Shown: positions 1 through 7,649 of the stretch, piece by piece
How the letters are laid out: every line of letters begins with the position of its first letter
How positions within the stretch are numbered: the stretch's first letter is position 1
Assembly: GCA_018812885.1 (NCBI GenBank)
Contig: JAHJCW010000138.1
Coordinates: 1 to 17,899, forward strand
DNA: 17,899 nt
DNA from: a bacterium
Lineage (GTDB): Bacteria > Fidelibacterota > Marinisomatia > Marinisomatales > JAHJCW01
Reading direction: 5' to 3'
Translations under genes and position numbers: made by a program
The notes under the pieces: model-generated
Databases searched by the model: none
What the model was told of the DNA's origin: nothing
The model's input: the letters and a program-made list of their open reading frames with translations, nothing else

Positions 1-321
1 ATGAAAAATATATATTATTATTGTGATTTAAAACCTGCAGGATTTAATTGGCTATTAAAGAACTCTGATATCTATGTACGCAATACCGATAGGGATGGAG
101 ATTCAGTGGCAATTAGGGAAGCATTTTATTGGGGATTATCAGTTTGTGCTACAAATGCTGTGGAAAGACCTAAAGGAACAAAATTATTTATATTCAATAA
201 TAAGTCTGATTTTAGAATTGCAATTCAGGATGTTATTAATCAGCCAAACAATGGTAAGATTGACCATGAAATGAATTATGCAAACAATATTTATGAATTA
301 TATAAGAGTTTAACTTATTAA
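1..321 (+). CDS. Glycosyltransferase family 4, C-terminal part (probably partial)
   Basis: This reading frame encodes 106 residues that match only the end of a GT4 glycosyltransferase. Residues 22-62 carry the nucleotide-sugar-binding signature of the second Rossmann domain: a SDIYVRN segment, then DGDSVAIREA with the conserved acidic and Arg-Glu residues, then ERPKGT. A complete enzyme of this type has about 350-400 residues, so some 250 N-terminal residues are missing. The first base of the window happens to begin an ATG in frame, which is probably an internal methionine. A truncated gene cannot be excluded without upstream sequence. The stop at 319-321 lies 45 bp before the two-domain dehydrogenase. 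The likely role is adding one sugar to a lipid-linked glycan on the cytoplasmic side of the inner membrane. Donor and acceptor cannot be told. Confidence 0.8.
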   Translation: MKNIYYYCDLKPAGFNWLLKNSDIYVRNTDRDGDSVAIREAFYWGLSVCATNAVERPKGTKLFIFNNKSDFRIAIQDVINQPNNGKIDHEMNYANNIYELYKSLTY

Positions 322-366
322 CCTATTAAAGATGAGTAGTAAAAAATTTATGGAACCTAATTATAA

Positions 367-2493
367 ATGAAACAAGTCCTGCAAGATTTAAAAACCGGTG
401 AAATCCAATTGGTCGAAATTCCTACACCACAAGTCCAAGATGGTCATATACTGATTGAAAGTGAAATAAGTCTTATTTCAAAAGGTACTGAAAAAATGCT
501 TTTGGAATTTGGCAAATCGGGGTGGATCAATAAAGCGCGCCAACAACCTGACAAAGTTAAACAAGTCATTGATAAAATTAAAACTGATGGATTCCTATCC
601 ACTTACCAATCTGTTAAGACAAAGCTTGACAATCCCATACCGTTAGGGTATTGTAATTCGGGGATTGTTAAAAGAGTGGGCAAAGGTGTTAAAGGTTTTG
701 AAATTGGCGATAGAATAATTTCTAACGGATATCATGCCGAGTTTGTATCAGTCCCTCAAAATCTTTCTGCAAAGATACCTGCAGGAGTGGATTCAGAAGA
801 TGCATCATTTACGGTTCTGGGTGCAATAGCATTACAGGGTGTACGATTACTTAATCCTACGATTGGTGAAACAATTGTTGTCACAGGATTGGGATTAGTA
901 GGTTTATTAACTGTTCAACTATTAAAAGCTAATGGTTGTAATGTTATTGGCATTGATGTTGATAAACAGAAATTAAAATTAGCCAAGGAATTCGGGGCAG
1001 AAACAATTAATCTTACAGTTTGGGAAAATAGTTTAGATAAGGTGTTATATCTCACCAACAATGTTGGCGTCGATGGTGTAATTATTACTGCTTCATCAAA
1101 AAGTAACGAAATTGTACATGATGCTGCACAAATGTGCCGTAAACGCGGTAAAATTATCCTTGTTGGGGTTGTTGGGCTGGAATTGTCGCGAAGCGATTTT
1201 TATGAAAAGGAACTTATATTTCAAGTGTCTTGTTCATATGGACCTGGACGATATGATGATGGATATGAACTAAAAGGTAATGATTACCCAATTGGATATG
1301 TAAGGTGGACAGAACAAAGGAATTTTAAAGCGATATTAGAACTACTAAATACCAATCGATTAAATGTAAAACCACTTATTACGCATAGTTACAAAATCGC
1401 AGAAGCAACAAAAGCTTATGAAACGGTTTTAAATGATTCATCCGCTTTAGGGATCATACTAAATTATGACAGTGATGATGCTATCGTAAAGTCTGCTAGT
1501 AATCATGTTAATTTGAGACAATTAAAACGTACTAGAACTAGGACTCAAAATGTTCGAATCGGTTTGATAGGTGCAGGGAATTATGTATCGTCAACTTTGT
1601 TGCCAAATTTAATAAAAACGGATGCAGAATTATATACAATTGTATCAGCAAATGGATTTAAAGCAACTCATTTGGGGGAAAAATATAATTTTCAATCTAC
1701 GTCTACTGATCCCTTTGAGGTTATAAATAGCCCTGAAATAAACGCAATAATTATTGCTACTCAACATGACTCTCATGCTGATTTAGTTATTACCTCAATT
1801 AAAGCAAATAAACCTGTATTTGTTGAAAAACCATTAGCAGTAAATCCAGCGCAATTAATGGAAATTGAACAACTATTAAAGGGCAAAGAAAATCCGTTTA
1901 TAATGATCGGTTTCAATCGACGATTTTCGCCATTCATAATAAAAATGAAACAAATGTTAGATATGATAGCTAGTGAAAAAACAATTATTTATACTATCAA
2001 TGCTGGTGCTATACCAAATGAACATTGGGTACATGATCCCGAACGAGGCGGTGGTCGAATCATTGGTGAGGTTTGTCATTTTATAGACCTTGTAAGATAT
2101 TTAGCTGATTCTCCAATTGCAAATGTAGAAACAATAGTGACAGGTGCCAGGAAAATCCCCGATTATACTGATGATAATATTACAATTACATTGAAGTTTA
2201 ATAGTGGTTCAATAGCCACAATTCATTATTTGTCAACGGGTCACAAATCTTATCCAAAGGAGCGAATAGAAATATTTAGTGGAGGAAAGGTCTTACAACT
2301 TGATAATTTCAGGACTTTAAGAGGATTTGGATGGTCTGGTTTTTCTAGTAAACAATCATTTCGCCAAGATAAGGGACATAGACAAACTCTAGTGGAATTT
2401 GTCAATGCAGTAAAAGATGGACAGCCATCTCCAATACCAATTGATATTGCTATTGAAGTTACACGAACAAGTTTTAATATTTTAAAACTATAG
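367..2493 (+). CDS. Two-domain oxidoreductase: MDR dehydrogenase fused to Gfo/Idh/MocA dehydrogenase
   Basis: The 708-residue protein joins two NAD(P)-dependent enzymes. Residues 1 to about 365 resemble a medium-chain (zinc-alcohol-dehydrogenase-like) dehydrogenase, with a GroES-like N-terminal part and a Rossmann GLGLVG loop at 174-179. The usual structural-zinc cysteine cluster is not evident. Residues from about 395 to the end form a Gfo/Idh/MocA domain, with a Rossmann GLIGAGNY loop at 399-406 and the conserved EKP motif (Lys488) in a KPVFVEKPLA context. Such fusions are known from bacterial surface-polysaccharide clusters, where they are usually annotated as bi-domain oxidoreductases without a proven substrate. 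A sugar-nucleotide or sugar-intermediate redox step is inferred from the neighbours. The ATG at 367 follows an A/T-rich leader with no Shine-Dalgarno. The next gene begins 22 bp after the stop. Confidence 0.88.
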   Translation: MKQVLQDLKTGEIQLVEIPTPQVQDGHILIESEISLISKGTEKMLLEFGKSGWINKARQQPDKVKQVIDKIKTDGFLSTYQSVKTKLDNPIPLGYCNSGIVKRVGKGVKGFEIGDRIISNGYHAEFVSVPQNLSAKIPAGVDSEDASFTVLGAIALQGVRLLNPTIGETIVVTGLGLVGLLTVQLLKANGCNVIGIDVDKQKLKLAKEFGAETINLTVWENSLDKVLYLTNNVGVDGVIITASSKSNEIVHDAAQMCRKRGKIILVGVVGLELSRSDFYEKELIFQVSCSYGPGRYDDGYELKGNDYPIGYVRWTEQRNFKAILELLNTNRLNVKPLITHSYKIAEATKAYETVLNDSSALGIILNYDSDDAIVKSASNHVNLRQLKRTRTRTQNVRIGLIGAGNYVSSTLLPNLIKTDAELYTIVSANGFKATHLGEKYNFQSTSTDPFEVINSPEINAIIIATQHDSHADLVITSIKANKPVFVEKPLAVNPAQLMEIEQLLKGKENPFIMIGFNRRFSPFIIKMKQMLDMIASEKTIIYTINAGAIPNEHWVHDPERGGGRIIGEVCHFIDLVRYLADSPIANVETIVTGARKIPDYTDDNITITLKFNSGSIATIHYLSTGHKSYPKERIEIFSGGKVLQLDNFRTLRGFGWSGFSSKQSFRQDKGHRQTLVEFVNAVKDGQPSPIPIDIAIEVTRTSFNILKL

Positions 2494-2515
2494 AATAGCT
2501 GCGAATAATTATAAA

Positions 2516-3760
2516 ATGAACAAGTTCGAACGTCTCATTTACAATAAAATCCGGTTTTCTCCAAAAATGAAGGAATCAATAGTAAATTTGTATCAAAGGT
2601 TATTTTCTATCATTCCAATAAAAAAAATACAAACAGATTATAATGTTATTGTTAGAGAAGGATATTTCTTTGGGTTTCATGATAAATGCCCTTGGTCTCC
2701 GAATAATAAATTCCTTTTGGCGCATAAGTATAAAATTGATTTAAAAATGCCAACCAGTGATGAAAAGGTAGAAATCGGATATTTTTCCGGCATAAATCAA
2801 ACGGAATTTATTCCATTAGGAATAACAAGTGCTTGGAATTGGCAAATGGGATCAATGTTACAATGGCTTGGTAATACAAATAATTTAATTTTTAATGATT
2901 TTGATGGTGATAACCATATCTCGAAAGTAGTTGACACTAACGGAGAATTGCTAGAAAAATATCAACAACCAATTGCTGCGGTTAGTTCTGATGGGAGCTA
3001 TGCCTTAAGTCATAGTTTCATCCGTTTAAAAAAAGTAGCTCCTGCCTATGGTTATGCGAATTCTGATGACAATTCAGCATCAGAAAACAATCCAAAAAAT
3101 GATGGCATATACTTATTAAATTTAAAAAACGGTAAGTCAAAATTACTATTTTCAATTTTTGAAATCTCTGAGGTTAATGCTGAGAATTACCCAAATGATG
3201 CATATCATTATTTTACGCATTGTTTGTTTGCACCCGCAGGAAAACGATTTGCTTTTTATCATAGATGGCTAGAGAAAAATAATCAAACATGGACCAGATT
3301 ATTTACTTGTAACATTGACGGATCGGATATTTTTAAATTTGATTTCTCCAATGTCATAACACATTTGGCTTGGAAAGATGATAAACATTTATTAGCATAT
3401 GGCTACAAAAAAAGTGTTGGAGATCATTATTATTTGTTAGAGGATAAAACAAATAATTGCAATATAATTGGGAAAAACATTTTTACATCTGACGGACATC
3501 CTCAGTTTGCGCCTGATCAAGAAAATTTTATAACGGACACTTACCCTGATCGTTTACGTCGCCAATATTTAATTAGCTATAATGTTAATTTAAATAAGCG
3601 AGATGATTTAGTCATTCTTAGGTCCCCAATTTCATACACTGGTGATGTTAGATGTGATTTGCATCCAAGATGGGATAGAATCGGAAAATCTGTAGCATTT
3701 GATTCATCTCATACTGGAAAACGTGCTCTTTGTACTATTAGATTAGACCAATTGAAATGA
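2516..3760 (+). CDS. Uncharacterised beta-propeller-like protein of a polysaccharide cluster
   Basis: I do not recognise a characterised function for this 414-residue protein. From about residue 50 on it contains repeated beta-rich units with a WSPNNKFLL, SSDGSYAL or FAPAGKRFAF type turn, as in TolB/WD40-like propellers; about six or seven units are plausible. Histidines sit at similar points in four units: His55 (GFHDKCPW), His235 (THCLFAP), His328 (DGHPQFAP) and His383 (DLHPRWD). The last two units resemble oligogalacturonate-lyase-type propellers by eye, a family with a His-rich metal site. No signal peptide is clear: the first 40 residues are basic with a short hydrophobic patch, so the protein may be cytoplasmic. 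Its stop overlaps the next glycosyltransferase start by 4 bp (ATGA), suggesting translational coupling and a role in making or modifying the same glycan. A lyase or scaffold role is only a guess. Confidence 0.75.
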   Translation: MNKFERLIYNKIRFSPKMKESIVNLYQRLFSIIPIKKIQTDYNVIVREGYFFGFHDKCPWSPNNKFLLAHKYKIDLKMPTSDEKVEIGYFSGINQTEFIPLGITSAWNWQMGSMLQWLGNTNNLIFNDFDGDNHISKVVDTNGELLEKYQQPIAAVSSDGSYALSHSFIRLKKVAPAYGYANSDDNSASENNPKNDGIYLLNLKNGKSKLLFSIFEISEVNAENYPNDAYHYFTHCLFAPAGKRFAFYHRWLEKNNQTWTRLFTCNIDGSDIFKFDFSNVITHLAWKDDKHLLAYGYKKSVGDHYYLLEDKTNNCNIIGKNIFTSDGHPQFAPDQENFITDTYPDRLRRQYLISYNVNLNKRDDLVILRSPISYTGDVRCDLHPRWDRIGKSVAFDSSHTGKRALCTIRLDQLK

Positions 3761-4998
3761 CGAATCACAAACAAGTCAGAATATTATTTCTATCGCATTT
3801 TTACCCACCGGAAATGGGGGGAGCTGCTGCAAGAATTAGTGGATTGGCAAAATGGTTAGTAAAATTTGGACATGATGTAACCGTCATTACTGGATATCCA
3901 AATTATCCCACAGGTAAGATTTATCCTGAATATAAAAATAAAAAAAATAAAATTGAATTCATTGATGGTGTCAAAATATTAAGATCAAAAGTATTGCCGG
4001 CTTCCTACCAATCAGTTTTAGTGAGATTATTAAATTATTTTACACTTTTTTTTACTGCTCTTTGGAATGGAGTTAGAAAAAGAAATAATTTTGATATTAT
4101 TGTTGCTAGCTCACCACCATTAACAATTGGTATCCTTGGATTAATTCTATCAAAGATTTATAAGATTCCATGGATTTTTGATATCAGAGATATATGGCCT
4201 GATGTAGCTGTTGAAGCGGGCATGCTAAGGGAAAACGGTATTGTTCATAAGCTAAGTAAGAAATTAGCAAATTATTTATATAAACAAGCAACTCATATCA
4301 CACCGGTTACGGAACGCAAATTAACGAAGATTAGAAAATATGACATTCCTATTAGTAAAATATCCGTTGTGCCTAATGGTGTAGATTTTGATTTAATAAA
4401 TGGTGCAGAACAAAAAGATTGGCGCAGCGAATTAAGACTAGAAAATAAATTTGTTCTATCATATGCCGGATTGATTGGTATCGCTCAAGGCGTTAATATA
4501 ATCATTGAAACCGCAATTCAATTAAAAGACATTGATGATGTACATTTTTTAATCGTGGGTGAAGGAATCGAAAAACAAAAATTACAAAATAGTGTTAAAT
4601 CTTTAGAATTAAATAATATTACATTTTTACCAAGTCAACCTAAAGAATCAATTCCATCTTTATTAACTTCATCAGATATTGCATTAATTCCATTAGTAAG
4701 TACCAAATTAGTAGATGCAGTGCCGTCAAAATTATTGGAAGCGTGGGCTTGTAAATTACCGGTAATTTTAATTGCTGGAGGTGAGGCAGCTGACATGGTT
4801 ATCAAAGCTCAAGGAGGAATTGTTATAAGTTCCAATGATGTTGAGGGAATAAAGACCGCAATAATTAAATTAAAAGATTCACCTGAATTGATAAATAAAT
4901 ATTCCCAAAATGGTTTTGAGTATGTATATAAAAATTTTGACAGGGAATTATTAGCAAGGGCAATGGAAAAAGTTATTTTGAAAATAGTAGAAGTATAG
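3757..4998 (+). CDS. Glycosyltransferase family 4, WbuB-like
   Basis: The 413-residue protein has both halves of a GT-B fold GT4 enzyme. The N-terminal acceptor domain has the typical FLSHFYPPEMGGAAARI opening, a GYPNYPTG motif, and a SSPPLTIG ... FDIRDIWPDVAVEAG stretch characteristic of WbuB and related transferases. The C-terminal donor domain has VPNGVDF, the LSYAGLIGIAQGV loop and an E-x7-E-like region centred on Glu328 (VPSKLLEAWACKLP). WbuB in O-antigen clusters is associated with transfer of N-acetyl-L-fucosamine; that donor is not demonstrated here, as no fnlA/fnlB homologues are visible. The gene overlaps the propeller gene by 4 bp and precedes the epimerase gene by 4 bp, so it sits inside one operon. 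The enzyme should act at the cytoplasmic face of the inner membrane on a lipid-linked acceptor. Confidence 0.88.
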   Translation: MTNHKQVRILFLSHFYPPEMGGAAARISGLAKWLVKFGHDVTVITGYPNYPTGKIYPEYKNKKNKIEFIDGVKILRSKVLPASYQSVLVRLLNYFTLFFTALWNGVRKRNNFDIIVASSPPLTIGILGLILSKIYKIPWIFDIRDIWPDVAVEAGMLRENGIVHKLSKKLANYLYKQATHITPVTERKLTKIRKYDIPISKISVVPNGVDFDLINGAEQKDWRSELRLENKFVLSYAGLIGIAQGVNIIIETAIQLKDIDDVHFLIVGEGIEKQKLQNSVKSLELNNITFLPSQPKESIPSLLTSSDIALIPLVSTKLVDAVPSKLLEAWACKLPVILIAGGEAADMVIKAQGGIVISSNDVEGIKTAIIKLKDSPELINKYSQNGFEYVYKNFDRELLARAMEKVILKIVEV

Positions 4999-5002
4999 CA
5001 TA

Positions 5003-6088
5003 ATGAAACTAATTCATGTTGTGGGCGCACGACCAAATTTTATGAAGGCAGCTCCAGTATGGAGTGCGATTGCTAAGATTACTGATTTTAATCAGATATT
5101 AGTTCATACCGGACAGCATTATGACAAATTGATGTCTGATATATTTTTTAAAGAATTACAAATGTCAGTACCTGATTATAATTTAAATATAGGTTCTGAT
5201 ACTCACGTACGCCAAACTGCTGCAATAATGATTAAATTTGAAGAGTTAGTAAATGGATTAAAACCTGACTTGGTTATAGTTTATGGAGATGTTAATTCTA
5301 CCGTAGCCACTGCAATGGTTTGCAGTAAATTATTAATTCCATTTGCACATATTGAAGCAGGTCTTCGTTCTTTTGATCGTAGAATGCCGGAAGAAATAAA
5401 TCGTTTAATAACTGATCAGCTTGCTGACTTGTTATTCACACCCTCTAAAGATGGAAATTATAATCTTATTAAAGAAGGAATACCGAAAAATAAAATTCAT
5501 TTTGTGGGCAACGTGATGATTGATACTCTTGTAAGGCTATTGTCAAAAGCTGATAAACCAAATAGATTTAAAGAAATAGAACAGTATATATTAGTTACTC
5601 TTCATAGACCATCCAATGTTGATGATCCTAAATCAATACAATCGATTATGAATAATTTGCAAAAAATAAGTGAATCAAATCCGGTAATATTTCCGGTACA
5701 TCCACGTACAAAAAAAATGATCTCAGAGAATAGTTTAGATATTTCAAATAATATAAATTTTCATTTAATTGATCCTTTGGGTTATCTTGATTTTCTTGGA
5801 CTTATGAAAAATGCCACAACTGTAATCACAGACTCAGGAGGTATTCAGGAAGAAACAACATATTTGGGTATCCCTTGTATTACTGTAAGAGAGAATACGG
5901 AACGACCGATTACTGTAACTTTGGGAACCAATCAATTAATAGGTAAAGAATATAATAAAATTCCAGATTTGGTCAATGATTCAATAAATAGAAAAAAGCG
6001 ATCATATAATGTTCCACCATTGTGGGACGGAAAAGCTGCCGAGAGGATTGCGAAAACACTGGTTGCTTATAGTAAAAAATTATTATAA
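5003..6088 (+). CDS. wecB: UDP-N-acetylglucosamine 2-epimerase (non-hydrolysing)
   Basis: This 361-residue protein is a full-length WecB-type enzyme, which interconverts UDP-GlcNAc and UDP-ManNAc in the cytoplasm. Visible signatures are GARPNFMK at 8-15, HTGQHYD at 35-41, HIEAGLRSFDRRMPEEINR from His116, VHPRTKK with His233 and Arg235, DSGGIQEE from Asp277, and RENTERP. These include the catalytic acidic and histidine residues and the UDP-binding loop. FnlC/Cap5G-type epimerases are related, but the GARPNFMK and EAGLRSFDRRMPEE forms fit WecB better. A UDP-ManNAc dehydrogenase (WecC) would normally follow if ManNAcA were the end product; none is in the window. The ATG is 4 bp after the previous stop and has no Shine-Dalgarno. 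A 107-bp gap follows. Confidence 0.94.
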   Translation: MKLIHVVGARPNFMKAAPVWSAIAKITDFNQILVHTGQHYDKLMSDIFFKELQMSVPDYNLNIGSDTHVRQTAAIMIKFEELVNGLKPDLVIVYGDVNSTVATAMVCSKLLIPFAHIEAGLRSFDRRMPEEINRLITDQLADLLFTPSKDGNYNLIKEGIPKNKIHFVGNVMIDTLVRLLSKADKPNRFKEIEQYILVTLHRPSNVDDPKSIQSIMNNLQKISESNPVIFPVHPRTKKMISENSLDISNNINFHLIDPLGYLDFLGLMKNATTVITDSGGIQEETTYLGIPCITVRENTERPITVTLGTNQLIGKEYNKIPDLVNDSINRKKRSYNVPPLWDGKAAERIAKTLVAYSKKLL

Positions 6089-6144
6089 TCAATATATAGT
6101 AATTCTAAAAGCTGCTTTTTTTATATTAGTAAAACCTGTAATTT

Positions 6145-6152
6145 TAACTTTG
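6145..6152 (+). promoter_or_regulatory. Candidate Bacteroidota-type -7 promoter element
   Basis: The octamer TAACTTTG matches the Bacteroidota housekeeping -7 consensus TAnnTTTG exactly and lies in the 107-bp gap between wecB and the sugar-phosphate transferase gene. Transcription would start near 6158, about 40 bases before the TTG start at 6196. The -33 element (TTTG) is poor: only a T-run, with TTTA at 6120-6123, is present at the right distance. This is pattern matching in AT-rich DNA and needs a transcript start to support it. Confidence 0.25.
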
Positions 6153-6195
6153 TACCGTTATGGATTTTTCTTAGCAGAAAAAATGGTTTTTATAC

Positions 6196-7617
6196 TTGAT
6201 TATTAAGAAATTATTTCAACATTATCGTATTCGAGTTCCTAAATGGATTGTCTCGTGGGCGATATTTTTTAGCGATTTCGTAGCAGGTTTTATTGCCTAT
6301 GCTGTAGTTTTACAGGTCGTAGTAGCCAAAACATTTCCCAATTACTTTGAGCAAATTATTGTATGGATAATTTTTCAGATATTATGGAGTATGTTATTTT
6401 TAATAAACGGATTATATAAAGGTGAATATATTGTTTCAAGAATGTTTGAAATTGAAACGATGCTCAAGATAACCTTTGCCATTGTTGTACTATATGTCTT
6501 TATTGATGCGTTGAGATTTGTAAATTTCCCGATAAATGCACGTGGTATGGCTCGTTACTGGTTAATATTCATGTCAATAGCTTTGTCAATGCGATTTTTA
6601 ATACGATCTTCTCAAAAATATTTATTACGAAATGGCATCGGGCGCGAAAAAACTATAATTTTAGGGAGAAATCGGCGCGGTTTAAGTGCGGCAGATTATC
6701 TATTCCATCATGAAGACCAAGGATATGATATTGTAGGATTTATTAAAGCGACCGACGACCCAACTGAGAAGATTGATACTGGTAGTATCCCTGTATTGGG
6801 TGAAGAGAAAAATATAGGTTCAATAATTCGAGATAATGAAGTTTCTGATATAGTTTTGGCTTTGGAAAAACCGGATCACACAAGAATCCTTTCTATAATG
6901 GGACAAATTAATGGATTTCCGGTGACAGTGAAAATCGTACCGGATTTGTACGATGTTATGAGCGGTTTGGTGCGAACTCAACAAATTGCCGGAATGCCGT
7001 TAATAGAAATAAATCTTGAATATACTACTTGGTATCAAAAAGGATTAAAAAGAGTGCTCGATTTGTTCCTTACAATTCCCTTATTGATATTATTTATTCC
7101 GTTTGCTATTGTCATCGCAATTGCGATAAAAATTGAAAGCAGAGGTACGATTTTATATAAGCAGGATCGTGTCGGAAAAGATTTTCGCAAATTTAAGACT
7201 ATTAAATTTCGCTCAATGCACCATAATGCCGAAGATGAAACAGGTCCAATATGGGCTGAACCGGATGATCCTCGAATAACTAAAATGGGCAGATTTTTAC
7301 GAAGATTTAGATTAGATGAAGTACCGCAATTTATTAATGTACTAAAAGGTGATATGAGCATAATCGGCCCCCGCCCGGAACGTCCATATTTCGTTGATAA
7401 ATTGAGTAAGGAATATCCACTTTACCATAGGCGTCTTTCAGTGTTACCCGGAATATCGGGATGGTCACAGATTAAGCAATCATATGATCAGCATGTTGAT
7501 GATATTCGACAAAAATTGAAATTTGATTTTTATTATATTGAGAATATTAGCTTTGGACTGGATTTAAAAATTATGATTAGTACGATTTGGGTAATGTTCT
7601 CTGGTCAAGGACGCTAA
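6196..7617 (+). CDS. Polyprenyl-phosphate sugar-1-phosphate transferase (WbaP/WcaJ-type initiating enzyme)
   Basis: The 473-residue protein is a polytopic membrane enzyme that transfers a sugar-1-phosphate from a UDP-sugar to undecaprenyl phosphate, the first step of surface-glycan assembly. About four hydrophobic segments fill residues 15-130. A soluble Rossmann-like domain follows (about 145-260, TIILGRNRRGLSAADYL). The catalytic C-terminal domain starts near 279 with GLKRVLDLFLTIPLLILF, a re-entrant helix, then DRVGKDFRKF, KFRSM at 337-341, RLDEVPQFINVLKGDMS and GPRPE at 391-395. The length is normal for the family. The start is unusual: the frame has a TAG at 6172-6174 and no ATG until about residue 61, beyond two needed membrane segments, so TTG at 6196 is the best choice. 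It is the last gene of the polysaccharide cluster; serS follows after 32 bp. Confidence 0.92.
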   Translation: MIIKKLFQHYRIRVPKWIVSWAIFFSDFVAGFIAYAVVLQVVVAKTFPNYFEQIIVWIIFQILWSMLFLINGLYKGEYIVSRMFEIETMLKITFAIVVLYVFIDALRFVNFPINARGMARYWLIFMSIALSMRFLIRSSQKYLLRNGIGREKTIILGRNRRGLSAADYLFHHEDQGYDIVGFIKATDDPTEKIDTGSIPVLGEEKNIGSIIRDNEVSDIVLALEKPDHTRILSIMGQINGFPVTVKIVPDLYDVMSGLVRTQQIAGMPLIEINLEYTTWYQKGLKRVLDLFLTIPLLILFIPFAIVIAIAIKIESRGTILYKQDRVGKDFRKFKTIKFRSMHHNAEDETGPIWAEPDDPRITKMGRFLRRFRLDEVPQFINVLKGDMSIIGPRPERPYFVDKLSKEYPLYHRRLSVLPGISGWSQIKQSYDQHVDDIRQKLKFDFYYIENISFGLDLKIMISTIWVMFSGQGR

Positions 7618-7649
7618 TAGTAAATTTTTATTAAATCATATTTGAAAAT

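Noticed and set aside
356..380. Similar start contexts of the genes at 367 and 2516 (TAATTATAAA then ATG and ACAAG)
   Set aside because: The match is short and A/T-rich, consistent with a general preference for A-rich leaders rather than a shared element.
6105..6122. AAAAGC-T-GCTTTT followed by Ts after wecB as an intrinsic terminator
   Set aside because: The one-base loop cannot form; a workable hairpin would be only a few A-T pairs.
6172..6174. TAG read through as a sense codon
   Set aside because: TAG ends at least six other intact genes in this window, and no recoding signal is visible.
6009..6206. 65-codon + strand frame over the wecB end and the following gap
   Set aside because: Most of it is an out-of-frame reading of wecB, it has no ribosome-binding site and no recognisable domain.
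7035..7361. 108-codon - strand frame inside the sugar-phosphate transferase gene
   Set aside because: It lies opposite the well-conserved catalytic domain and has no protein-like motifs; a shadow frame.
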